A stretch of DNA of 64,000 nt. It comes from Cyanoderma ruficeps (lineage: Eukaryota; Chordata; Aves; Passeriformes; Timaliidae). Made by a program: the position numbers and the translations under genes. The notes below the pieces were generated by a model. That model had not been told where the DNA came from. It made no database searches and saw nothing but the letters and a program-made list of their open reading frames with translations. Positions 48,601 to 61,100 of the stretch are shown piece by piece. The stretch covers positions 4,062,514 to 4,126,513 of the forward strand of contig VZDJ01000034.1 in assembly GCA_008694505.1 (NCBI GenBank), in the 5' to 3' direction. Positions within the stretch are counted from its first letter, which is position 1. Each line of letters starts with the position of its first letter.

Positions 48601-51600
48601 CACCTCAATATTAGCTTGTGATTTTCATGCTGTAAACTTGTAAAAATTAAACCCAGATCTATTGAATTACATGCTTTTAAAGTAGAGTATAAAATACAAC
48701 TGACAGAAGAGTGGAAGGAGTGGAATCTACATTTGTAGAATCTGGAGGTGCCTCTGCATTTCTGAGAGACAGGAAATCATTAACATAATTTATAGAAATA
48801 AGACAATTCTCTAAAGAGAATCAGACCGATCAACCCTAGAACTAAAAGCGACACTGTATGAAATGTAAGATTTTCCAAATATGTAATTTTGGGTTTGTAC
48901 AAAGAGGAAACAATGTTAAAAATGGGATTTTATAGGTCCACAGACTAAATAACTTGGCTTCAAAATTCTGTTCACCAACAAGGAATGCTCCTGGAATTTC
49001 TAGAGCAGCATTTCATTCACAGTGTATCAGACACATTTATCATTTTATCTGGTAGACTGAGATAAATTTCTTTATATCCATTAAATGACTGACAGTATTC
49101 AGACATTTCTACAGCATATCCCTTGGCAGTATTTGCTGGGTTGTTCTTCATCAAATAGTTGGTCATTAGGAGACCTGTAATGTCTAACCACAGTTAACTC
49201 ATTGAAACCTTGTAGGAAGTCTGTGGAATATTTTGTTTGCTGCCTTACTCCATCTGAGACCCTTCCCAAGCAACACTGAGCTGGAGTCCCCACACACAGA
49301 GGGAATAAACCTGTTTTCTTTCCCATCCCCAGGGCTCATTTGCACAGCTCTGAATGATTAACTATGAAGATTCTTAAGTCAAAGAAAATTCCAGGTTCTG
49401 CAGCCCCTCCTGTGCTGTACTGGATCCTTGGCTGCTGAGGTTCTAACATAGAAAAGAGAAAACGATACTCAATTTCTAATTAAAGAAGTAATTTTCCTTT
49501 GCAAATAGAGTTTTTATCTCAGCTGCAGTGTTAAGGATCAATGGGTTGTCACATGTATGTCTTTTTAATAAATGTCAGCAGAGATGACATTAAAGTGATA
49601 GACTGATCACTGTAATCAATGCAATCCAAAATTGCTTTGTGTCTTAAAAGAACTCGGTTCCTTCCCGTGATTCTCCTACAGTTAATGTTGTCTGAGCAGT
49701 GAACTACAAGGTTACATCTCAGTTTGGAGTAAAACTGAGCGTGGTATGGGATTCACATTTTTACATACAGGTTTTGCACTTTAACTCCTGGCTTTCTGCA
49801 ATTCAAGGGACCTTGCTAGAGATGGTTCCTGAAGAGTGAAAAAAAGAAAATGAAGAAGGGAAGAATGTTAAATTTCCCCTTTCGTCCCCTCCACTGCTAC
49901 CTCCATAGAAGAGTGAGGCCAAGGCTTACTGAGATTTTCCTTTCCATCACTGTCTTGGTTGAGCCATGGTCACTCCAAAACCCAGGAATGGCTCAGCTCA
50001 GCGACACACAGAGCTGGAGTTTGAGCAGGTGTTTCACTGCAGGGAGGAGCTGTGTCTGCTGTGCAGTGCCTGTGCCTTTGATGCCACACCTGGGCTCATC
50101 CCTGAGTTTGTGATGCTGGACCCTTTGGTCTCCTGGAAGATCCTCATTCCCAGCTCCCGGAGAATCCACGGATGGAGCAGCTGCTGATGGTACAGGAGAG
50201 CAAACCCCAGGGAACAGCCTGATTCCCAACTAAAGGAATCTTTCCCTGCTATTATTCTCACAGTCTAATCAGTGTCTTTAAAATCTGTTTATGCAGAATA
50301 CTTCAAAACTCTTTTCTTGTTCTGAATTTATTTTTTCAAACCCCCAGAGGTTCTGTAAAAACTCTCAGGATCCTTGTAAACCTTTTTATTTCTCTTAAAG
50401 CTGGCAGACTGACAGGCTTTAGTTATGCTTAGTGGTAAATTATTTATCTTCCTTTTCCCTCCTAGCCCTGACTTCTGAATCTTTAACTTGACTCTTGGGA
50501 CGTGTGGGGTGGGTTTTTTGGTGGGTTAGGTTTTTTTTTCCCCACTTTAAAGTGAAGCCATTTTTAGCTTTTGTCTTTTGTATTTTACCATTAAAAATGC
50601 ACATGTAAAATTTGAATGTGTAAGTAAGTTTAAGATGTGGTATCTGATTTTTTCTAATTGTAATACAAAGTGTAACAAGATAAGTAGGACATACAAACTA
50701 TTTTATGTTTGCTTGTGTATGATTCTTACCACCTGCATTTAATAGTGAATCTGAATTGGTTTCTCATTTTTTTAAATGCCATTCTAATACAATCTCATAT
50801 TCATTATAGAACAGTCTTGAGGCTTTCCCTTTTAGAATCAAAATCTTTTAATTGCCAAGAGTTTTTCAACAATAAAATGATGATGTGTACAAATGAATTT
50901 AAAATGCACAGAGTGTTCAAAATGCAACTTATTCATCTTGGATATTTTAGTTTTGTCTTTCTTCATTCCAAGTTGTTGACACAGTAGATTTCCTGACCTT
51001 GTTCTTTTAGAGTCTTCAAATTGCCATGGATGATACTTGCCCTAATACTTCTGTTCCATTTTTACTCACATTAGTATTAAACAGTAACTTTCTGTTCCAT
51101 TTTTGAAGTTGGTGACCTCTGAAGGATTTGGAACTCTGAAAGTTTCATTGGTGGAAAAATATCTGATATCATATTCTGGAAGGCCTATGGCTCATTAACT
51201 TATATCTATTAATGGCTGCAAAATTCATAAACCTTTACATAATGATTTTCTTTAACTGTAGTACTATTAATTTTTATGGTAATTTTACTGTTATTTATTA
51301 TCGTCAGAAGAGTTGGTTGGAGAAGGAGAGAATCACATGGGGTTTCCAATTTGTGGGTCCTCTCTACCTGTAGTAATTGTTGCAGGCTCTATTAAAGATT
51401 AAGGAGGTTTCAAGCTTTGACTTTATAAGGTGAAAGTAATTCTTTGAAGGAAAAGTTGTATTATTAATAGTGATTGGAATTGATTACTCAAAGAGCTGGA
51501 GTAATTTGTTCATGAATTCCATTCAGTGTTACTTCTCTCAGGGCTTGAAATGTTTCTATTTGATCATGGGCATCCTCATTTCTTTTCCTCTGTCGGCTTG

Positions 51601-52368
51601 CCAATTATAGCTTTAACACTCTTTAAAAAAGCCCACAAACAAATGAACAAACACACAAGCAAACAAAAGAAACAACCCTGCAATTAGAAACAGATAAAAA
51701 AGTTAAATTGCTGTTATCTTTAAAAATACCAGAGAACAAACAATCTGAACTTCTGGCTTTCCCTCCAGAACACACAGAGTATATGGTAGGTCAAGTTCTA
51801 TCCTGTGCATGGTGTACAGATATTTAACAGGACTTTCCTCTGGATAAGTCACACCCAAAATAGAGCAGCTGGCAGGTAGTTTCCATAAGGGGCACAGTAA
51901 ATCCCCTGTGTTCTGCTCCTTTTAGAGTGAAGCAAAGAACCACTTAATACAGGCAGGAAAAGCTGAGTTTCAGGAGATGTTGGATTGTTTCACTTGGCAT
52001 CCTGCAGATTCACAGGTTCCATAAGAAATGCCTTTTCTGTTCATAATTCAGAACCAGCACCGAAAGCTGCAGCTTTTAAAGTCTCAATAAAGATTTGTAT
52101 AGGAAGAGGTTTTGGGGTCACAGACTGATTGATCTGTACTGTAGGATTTTCTTTTTCTATGTAGTATCCTAAAAATATTTATTTCAGAGCTGTTGCACTA
52201 TTTCTTGTTTCCTCACACAGGTGGAAGGAATGCAGAGGAGTCACAGTTCTGGGACTGTGTCCACTTCTGTGACATCATCCTGCCACAGTTGCCACTCTGA
52301 CCATGTCCCCCTCGTCCTGTCACACAGGGAAGAGGATCACAGAGAAAGGCTCCAGCTGAAGCCTTTCA
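42629..52368. other. Non-coding, with an assembly gap
   Basis: No gene recognised. It includes the NNNN gap near 45.4 kb and a GC-richer patch at about 49,890-50,240 with overlapping open frames on both strands but no recognisable protein or repeat. Confidence 0.5.
45381..45433. other. Assembly gap inside a poly-T run
   Basis: Four N at 45,414-45,417 are flanked on both sides by long T runs (with a few C on the left). The true length of this homopolymer is unknown, and the gap size is probably nominal. Confidence 0.95.

Positions 52369-52399
<31 letters not shown>
52369..52399 (+). repeat. (GATT)n microsatellite
   Basis: Nearly eight perfect GATT units directly abut the left end of a CR1 fragment. 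Confidence 0.95.
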
Positions 52400-52687
52400 C
52401 TACAAGAGCATATAGTGACAGGGTGAGGGGGAATGGCTTCACACTGACAGGGAGGGAGTTTAGATTGAATATTGGGAAGGAATTCCTGGCTGTGGGGGTG
52501 GTGAGGCCCTGGCACAGGGTGCCCAGAGCAGCTGTGGCTGTCCCTGGATCCCTGCAAGTGTCCGAGGCCAGGTTGGTCACTGGGGCTTGAAGCAGCCTGG
52601 GGGAGTGGAAGGTGTCCCTGCCCATGGCAGGGGGTGGAATGAGATGATCCTTCAGGTTCCTTCCAGCCCAAACCATTCTGTGATTTC
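52400..52687 (+). mobile_element. CR1 LINE 3' fragment
   Basis: A plus-oriented CR1 3' end of about 288 bp: AATGGCTTCACACTGACAGG, GATTGAATATTGGGAAGGAA, GTGAGGCCCTGGCACAGGGT, AAGGTGTCCCTGCCCATGGC, ending CCCAAACCATTCTGTGATTT. It appears to be the same subfamily as the copy in RER1 intron 1, with which it lines up in reverse over most of its length. Minus-strand open frames over it are repeat-derived. Confidence 0.92.
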
Positions 52688-55600
52688 GAACGAGTTTTAT
52701 TTACCTCTTTCAATTTAAGCCAGGGAATGAAGGGAAGGATTGGGAAATGTTACAACCCTGATATTCTGAGAAGGGCAGCGAAAGCTTTATCCATAACACC
52801 TCAAATATTGTCGTTGTTAATGGATTGTGAGGGAGGGCTGAACGAGATAGAAAAGCTCCTTGGGTGTACAGCAGGAGAAATTCTGTGTCTCTGCTTTTCC
52901 TTCTTTTCCTTCTTTGCAGACAGGATGAGCAGTTGCTAAAGCATTTGCTTTTAAAAAAATTACTTAACAGTCAGCCTATCTGGAATATATTTTTCAAAAG
53001 TTTGGAGTTCTTCCATTAGTATGTAAGCACCAAGAAATATATCATAAAAGCCAGTTGGCCTCACAAACTTTGAATCTAATACCAGTTAATTGTATCAAGT
53101 TGCAGTTGTTTTAATGTTTTCTATGTAAGGGGTCAGAGTTCCAGCAAACATGTTTCTGGAGTTGTTGGCAACTAAAAGAGAAAGGCTGCTTTATTGCTTT
53201 TCATAACTGCTCCGATTTCCATAGCCAAGAAAGCACCATTAGAGCTTTTATTATTTTTCATTTTAAAAATGCTTTAGAAAATACGTTACACAAAGACACC
53301 TGCAGGAGCAGAAAAGTTCTGAAGCTTTGGACATGAATTCTGCTTTGGAAAGAGACATTTCCTTTTATATGCTGAAGAAAACACAAAATTTCCAACCCTT
53401 TATTCATGGCTTTGTAGCTGTGCTAAACTGTAAGCAGTAAGCATTTTCCTGCTTAGTGTCATCTGCTCATGTCTTAAACCAAGACCAATCTGTGCTTTCA
53501 TTGCATCTTCATTCCCGTTTATGGCTTTTAAGAAGCATTATTAACCCAAGTTTGATACACACCCTCAATTCCTAATACTCATGTGATGTTTTCCTCTTAA
53601 ATTTTTGATCTGTTCCATGGGTAGAGTCAATAACTTTTTAAAAGAAACTACAGATGTAAGTGTCAACTCTTCTGGTCCCATATCAAGATGGAATTACGTA
53701 ATTACAGACATCAGAGATGGAAAAAACCTATTAGGTCATCCTGTCCATGTCCTCTGCCAGCTCGTTCTGCCTCCCTGCAGGAAGTTCTCCAGGGAGTTGC
53801 TGAGCTCAGTTCTGGACAGTTCCTCTGCAATCCTTTCCCAGGATTCTCAGTGGGCATCTTTCAGTGGCCTGGTTTTAGTCTTATGTGACAGGTGCAGATT
53901 GGATTTCTGGAAAATACTGTGGCTAAGTCCTGCATTAAAATTTGGAGGTTCCAATAGAACAACACCCTCAGTTTTTACTCTTCAGTCTCATCATGAAATC
54001 GAGTCATTGCCATTCCTGAGCTTCATTTCTTGAGTTTCCTTGAACTTTCTAGAAAACAGGAACAGACTGTGCCCACGCAGGGCTGCAGTGAACCTCAGTT
54101 ATCCCTGTCCCAGCCACTGCTGTACCAAGAAGGCACTTGGGATGAATTCTTTGCCCTTTTCTTCCCTTTCCCTAAATATCTGCTTGGAGCAGCATTATTG
54201 TGATAGGCAGTAAAGTACAGATGTGAGGCTCCACTCAAGGAGTTCTCAGTGAGCACTGGTAGTTCAGCCCAGAGAAATGAGCAGCTGGTTTGCTGTGGCT
54301 GCTTTCCTAAGCACACAAAGAGTTAAATCACATTAACTAACTTTACAAAGAGCTAAAACATTTGTCTTCCCTCTAACTGCAATGTCTTCTCTTGATATTT
54401 TAACTCTATCCACACCTTTGGAGATACCTCTGGATCTATCAGGGACACTGCTAATAAGGATGTGTGGAAGAAATTGTGTGGGAATCGTAAAGAAAATTTG
54501 GTCCTTCTCTTTCTTCCCTTATAACTTTAATTCTGATTTATTTATGTTTTTATCTAATAATGCCAATCAGAAAGGATACAAAGAATGGATGGGGTAAACT
54601 GGAGCTGTAAATGCTGCCTGGGGGGAGTGTGTGAGAGCTTCTCCCACTTGGCTGCTCCCCAGCCCCGAGAGGGTACAAGATCCTGCTGTGCTCTGTGCGA
54701 GGGTGGGGTCACCTCACACCCCTCCTCCCTCTTCCACTTTCCCTTCCTCTTGAAATTGCTTTCGCTTAACATCTGGAACGTTTTTCCCTAATCAACAGCA
54801 TTTCCTTAGCTAGAGCTGAGCCTTTTCATGATTGGGGAATTCCTATGGTTGAGATCAGCCAGAGAGAAGTCAGAGAGGTTTTGGCTCCCCTTCCCTTCTC
54901 TCTCTTTTTTCTTCCATGTGAAGAAGTGTGTCTGAAATGTGTGTAATGCCTCGTCTAACTGCACTGGAAAATCTAAAATTCCTTACAAGGAGTACAGCAA
55001 GTTGGAGATTTTCCTGGGAACCTTTGTTTACCTTTGGGACTCTCAAAGCCCTTACACCACACGGGCTCAGGGACACAGTGATGTGCTTTAGTGTCTGCAG
55101 CCATCCAGGTCTAGGAGCACCGAGTGTGTTGTGAGCTCCACTTACAAATCCCAACTCCTCTAGGAAAGAGTGAGAGAGGTATGCAGGGATCACCCACCCC
55201 TGAAAGGGAAGGCAAAGCTTTTAAACATCAAACACGAATGTTTAAAAACAAGTGAAGAGTCTGTAGGCTTTGGAATTTCCATGGGAATGTAGGAAGTGGA
55301 ATATGTTTGTTGTATTTGGAATTGAATACTGAGCTGGAAACCCAAACTTTTCATGCTGTTCTCTAATAACATCAAGTGGCAATGGATTTTGTGTTTTGTT
55401 GCACCCAGAAGGAAACCTTTCCTACCCTCAGGTCCCATGAGCATGACACAGCCCAGCTAGGGAGAGCAGTCGGAGCTTCAGCAGAGATCTGCCCAATCCA
55501 GCAGGGAATCTGGGAGCACCAGGAATTCCATTTTGGTGGCTTTTATGAAAACCACCCCATGTCTCTGTGCTGTCTGTGCATAGCACCAGCCACAGCCCCC

Positions 55601-58040
55601 CTGGCAGGGCCACTACACCTGTGATTGTTTCTGAGTGACCCTGTGCTGTTAGACAGCCTAAGTCTTACTTTAAAAAAAAAACCTGCACACTTCCAAAATG
55701 AATTCAAATTCCTCTTGCTTCAGTGATCTGTTTCCTAAGAGTGTGATGATCTTACTGTTTCTTTCCAAATGCTTCTTAGACTCTGTTCCTTCTTGGCTTT
55801 CCTTCATTGTGAAAAGCTGTTTCTGGTTTCTCAGCCTGATTTTTCACTCACATAGTTAATCTTCCTCTGGCTCCTGATAAGCTGCCAAATGTTTAAAATC
55901 TGCTTTGGTATTCCCTTGTAAAAGAGGTTGGATTTACCAGAGTTCATCACTGTAAACTATTTTTTCAATTTTCAGTGTTTATTTTGCTGTAAGATCTTTC
56001 TAATAAACAAAGGAACAAACAAAAACCCCATTCTGCTGGTTCCTTGTTGTCAAGAATATGAACTGTCGCTGCTCTCCTAATGAATTCCATCCTTTCCTCT
56101 CCACAAACATGGCTCTCCTCATTTGTAATGATTTTGTCCAGACTCAGTGGGACTCCTGTCTCAGAGCTATTGCATCTATTGACTGTTTTTGTAGCTCTTC
56201 AGATGTTGTTAGACAGGCTACATGCTTTATGTAGATCATTTTGGAAGGACTTCAAATGGACTTGCTTCCATCTCACTCAACAAACTCTGCTCCTGACTTC
56301 AGACTGATATTCAGGATTTCTTCACTGGAGGGGGTGGTTCTGCCCCTGTCCCTGGGCTGCTGCAGTCCTCAGACATTGAAGAGTGGCACCCACTGTACAT
56401 TAATTAGTCCTTTGCCAAATGAGGCTCTGAAACTCAGATTTATAGATCAGTACCTACAGGACCAGTTTATCATAATCTGCTCTGACTTTCTGCAAAGCAC
56501 AGGCTGGAGATCTACACTGAAGTCAGAATTAATTAGGAAGATACTTGATGAATAGGAAAGTGGGCAAGAAGGGTAGATCCTTTCATCAGATTTCATTATA
56601 GAGCTGGTCATCTGTCACTTGTCGTTTTGGAGTTCTGATTTATAGGTGGAAAATACTGATGTTGGGCTGATAGATTTTTGGGTGGCCATTTGGGAATGGT
56701 GAGAGTGAAGCACATTCATCAGCATGACAGGGGAGTGGAGGGCACAATGAGAGTACTGTGCCCATCACACTCTGCATGGTTCTTACAGAGCCTAAAAGTC
56801 TTCACTGCCCATCCAGGAACTGCTCATCCTTTCCCTAAGCCTGAATATTCTTACCATCTTCCCATTTCGTTTGATAGTTCTTTGTGGAAAGCTCTTTTAC
56901 CGTGTTCAGGTGTGTGGTAGGAAAAGGTCCTGTTGCTGTTGGTTAATTTTCCTTGGGATTTGTCAGCCCCTGTGTCTGCCAGGATATCCTGGATTCTCCC
57001 TCCCGTGGTGTGACTGTCCCCAAGGACCTGCAGCACACAAAATTATAACACCTGCCTGGACAGCAGCTTGGCACTGCCATGAAACATTCCTGGGCACCTA
57101 CAAAACCTCCCCAAGGTGGCATCAGGAAGCTAAATTCATACTTGAAACCACCTTTTCCACCATGCTGTGCCTCACTAATTCCTACTGAGCAGCTGCTTAT
57201 TCCACAGACAAATCATTGCAATAATTGCATCATTTGGGGAATATTTGGAGTTTTGTGAAACCTCGGGGGTACTTTTTTTCCAAGTGACAACCATTTGCAA
57301 ACATTTTTAGCCTATTATTTATTTTGGTTTAATTTAAATTACTTAATTTGTGGAAGAATAGTTTTTAGAAATCCAAATCTATTTATAATAGGACTGCTGT
57401 CAGTAAGATGTCTGGTTGGGATGCCACTGCTGGTTGTCTCCTAGGGAAGTCGTGTGTCTTGTGGAGAAAAATGTAAAATCTGTAAAATCTGCCCTACTGG
57501 CTACTCCAAGGTCTTTGCCTCCTTACTGTCTGTGGCAGTAAGCTTTTGCCTTTGCCAAAGCAATTATCATTCATAAGTCTAATTAGTTTTCATTTTCTCT
57601 CATCTTGGAATTATTTTCTGTAAGATGACTTAAGGAAAATGCACAGCCAACCAGTCAAGTGCATAATTCATTTTTATTTGGAGAAGACCATAGTCAGAAT
57701 AAACCAAATAACATTAAGTGCTATTCGTGGCTCCACAGGCTCTACTGCACATCGTGTAATGAGGTTTTGGTGAAGTAACATTCCCTTGGAATAATGAGTA
57801 AATATTTGCAGAAAAAGCAGGAGTAAAGCACTTTTCTGGGCACCCAGTAGGTATCCTGACTCCTCCAGGACACACTGGGTGACTTTTTCTTGGGTGTTTT
57901 TCAGGATTTAGGGCACCACATTCCTTAATGTGTGCTGGATGTACAATTTTATTTGTGTGACGTATAAACCACCCAGGGTACATCCAACTCTCACCGTTAT
58001 TTATTTACACACAACACACTTTACATCCCAACTTCTCTAG
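52688..58040. other. Non-coding, nothing firmly recognised
   Basis: No gene recognised. An old CR1-like remnant is present at about 53,695-53,880. Overlapping open frames near 56,080-56,555 show no recognisable domain. Confidence 0.5.
53695..53880 (-). mobile_element. Possible old CR1 remnant
   Basis: TCAGAGATGGAAAAAACCTATTAGGTCATC followed by CTGTCCATGTCCTCTGCCAG resembles the reversed 3' region of older CR1 families (a GAAAAGACC-type core, then GTCCA). Similarity fades to the right, and the class is uncertain. Confidence 0.45.
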
Positions 58041-58123
58041 GTATTATCTAAGCTCTCGGAAAGCCTGAGGAGAGGAGATCCCTGCTGTGTCCTTGGCATT
58101 GTCCTTGTGCTGTACCTGGCCAG
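58041..58123 (+). other. Exon-like segment, 83 bp, unassigned
   Basis: The acceptor CCAACTTCTCTAG and donor GTGAGG bound 83 bases with one open frame, reading VLSKLSESLRRGDPCC and then a hydrophobic run. No partner exon in a compatible phase was identified on either side, and I do not recognise the peptide. Chance is a real alternative. Confidence 0.2.
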
Positions 58124-61100
58124 GTGAGGAGGAATGGGAGGTGCACGTGCTCAGGGTCACTCTGAGACCTGAAACCTTCCCCTTCAAGAAGAGGAACAGC
58201 CTCCAGCACTGCTGAACATCCCCACTGAGGATCCATCCTCTGGTTCCCATTGACAGCTTACTCACTGACCAACTGTTGTTCCAAACACTTGGGAATGGCC
58301 AGGACTGATATTTATTATTAGGACCTGCCAATACTGCTCAGCTCAGGGCTTCTCCTCGTTGCAAAAGAAGAGCAGGCAGTTTCATTTGGGAGTTTAGGGT
58401 TCATGCATATCCAAAAGCCTGGGGTTTAAGGTGTTTGAAGAAGTTCTATTTGTTTTCCATGGCATGTTTCTTTTCCTGTTTATTTAGAATGTTAGCTTTA
58501 TTGGAATTAATGTTTCTAAAATGCCTTTCTGAACTGTCGGGGACTCCATCATCAGCACAGAGTCCAGGTTCTGGTTTAAAATGTCTTTAATTTCTGGTCT
58601 GAGGGAATGAAAGGAAAATTAGTGGTATTCTCAGAATTCCTACTGCCACAGCCAGCTGCTAGGGAGCTTTTAACATCCCTGTTTGAATGTAGAATCAGCC
58701 AGTGCCTAAGGTTCTTTTTACCTGTCAGTTTGTCAAGTAGCATTTTGAAAAGGCTTAGAGCAAAAATAAATTTGGGTGTAGGTAGAAAAGACTTTGTCCC
58801 CTGCTTGCAGCAACATTTTAGGGAGAGCCACCCCATATTTCTCCTGTGGTGTTATTTTCCAGTGCTCTTTTGATTAGTTTTTCATGTAGAAACAGGGTGA
58901 CAAAAACATTTTTGATGGGCAAATGCAATGTAAAATAATAAACTTTGGTTTCGTCAAATCAATATTGGCCATTTTGAAAAAATTAGCTTATATTCTGTTT
59001 TACTTTATGAAGTCAAGTATACAGATATGAAGTATACACAAGTATACACATATGAAGTTGTATGGCTCCAGAAGCTAAAAATTATTATCTTACTGAAGAT
59101 CATTATCCAGTGTTTCCAGCACAGGACAAGCCCAGGAAATACAGAAAATAACAGTGAAGAAGACAAGCATTAAGGAAAATGAGAGAAATATCAAGATTGT
59201 GGGATTTTCACTATTGATTCATCCTGTAAAGTTTTTCTAATTCATGTAGCTGTACCTACACTGCATGGTACAAAAACAGTTTCTGGTGCCGACAAATATT
59301 TTTTCACCGAGATCCATGAGATATTTCCATTTTATCATCTAACAAGAAATTAATGCTTGTTAAGGGAATCTGCAAGGCCCACCAAAGTACAGAAAAGTTT
59401 TAACTGCTGCAGAGGGTGTTGATTCTTTTAATAAATGTCAAATTCAATCCATGACCTTTTTTTTATATCCAGTAATCTCAATTGCTAATGGGAGGAATAG
59501 AACCCCTGCAACAGCTTCCTCCTTTATTTATGAGTTAAGAACAGTTTTATCAAATAGCCATGCCTCAAAATAAAAACCATCTGGTTGGCAGAAGTGCCCT
59601 GTCAGCAGACAGCAGCAATTACACTGAGGCCAAACAGCATCTAATGAGCTCCAAGGCAGGGACAAAGAGAGGAGCTGTTCAAAGCAGAATCAATCTGGGG
59701 CTAAATCAGTGCTTTTATTTAATGCACAGGGAGAAAGGCTGAGATGAGACACAGAGGACTCCTAGCACAGCATCACCTCAGCTTGTGGATTCCTCAGGAT
59801 TTGTGGAGTTGCTTTGAGTGAAAAAGGCCCTCGTTGACATGTCCATCTCCCTGTGAAGGCTCCCACCACCCCACAGCACAGCCCAGTTATCCCGGGAAGA
59901 GCAGCAGAGCTGACTCAGCCACTGGAATCTTGCCTCTTTCCTGGGTTCCATTTCTGAGCTGTGGACATTTGGGATGGGGCAGTGTTACCTGCATGCAAAC
60001 AAGTGCATTTCACTTGTTTGAAGACACGTGCCACGGGGAAAGAGCAGGAACTGAGAAGTTTGTGACAAACCCAGGCAAAGCACTTCAGGAGATGTTTGAC
60101 CATGGGATGAGTTTCAGTTCTTTGACTTCCCAGGCAGAAAGCAAGGGCCATTTGAGGCTTTCTCTTTCTGAACACACAAATGAGATTTCCCTCCTTGGAT
60201 GTTTCTCCAGGGATTTCAGCTGAGGAAATGGTAGTGGGAGGAAGTTTGAATGAAAGCCTGGATAGACAACAAGCAGGAGCCACCAGTCCAGTGCTGAATC
60301 CTGAACTATTCACTATAACCAAGGTCTCACCTAGAAGGAAACCGTGTCAGGCTGAAAGAGCAGGTTAAATATTAGAGAAAATAACCACCTGCATCTCAGC
60401 ACTCACCTTGGGAGAAATGTGTATCTCTGTGGGCAAGAGGTGCTGAATCCAAACATTCTGTTTCAAATCTGGAGTTTTTCTGGCTTCATCTCAAAGCCAT
60501 TGTTTTCTTCTAAGCTCAAGAGTCAGATGATATCTTTCCATCTTCCATGATCCATTTAAGTCATCTGTCAATCATCTTTTTGAGATATTAAATAACATCC
60601 TTGGACTAATAATTATCTTAGTAAAACTAATTTTCTCCAGACCTCAAGTAACTTCACCCTGCATTAGTTCTTTGTGTTGTATGTAATTTTTCAGATTTTT
60701 TTTCAGGAAATACTCATCACTTAAAAGCTACTTTACTATTAAAGTTAATCAGTCTCTGTTGTCTTCGCTTTTCTATCCACTTCTTTAGGACCCTGAAGTG
60801 GCTTCACTAATGTGCTGGTGGGACAGACCTGCAAATGGCTGGAATCTGGACCATCCAGAGGCTCTGGAATTGTCTTCAGTCCCTGTAATGCAAAAATTAA
60901 TCAGAAATGATATGTAGAAACCAAATCTGCTTTCTAATTCTGCTGATGGCAGCAGAAATGGAATTTATACAGTGACAGAAACTGTGTAGTCATGAGTTTG
61001 TTATGATAATGTTGCATGCCAAGGGAAGCCTAGATTTAATAACGATGTAAAGCATCACTCCCTGTAATACATACGTGTGTCTGCTTGTGTTCCAAGTGTC

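Noticed and set aside
49850..50261. GC-richer patch with overlapping frames on both strands
   Set aside because: No domain, splice-linked partner or confident repeat match. Left as unexplained non-coding sequence.
52366..52713. Two minus-strand frames of about 115 codons with Ser-Ile-Asn-Gln repeats
   Set aside because: The repeats are the translated GATT microsatellite, and the remainder is antisense CR1.
53605..54033. 142-codon open frame
   Set aside because: It overlaps a CR1-like remnant, and the peptide has no recognisable domain.
59834..60322. Overlapping open frames of about 130 codons on both strands
   Set aside because: Two opposed frames of similar length, neither with a domain, splice context or CpG promoter. 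More likely chance.
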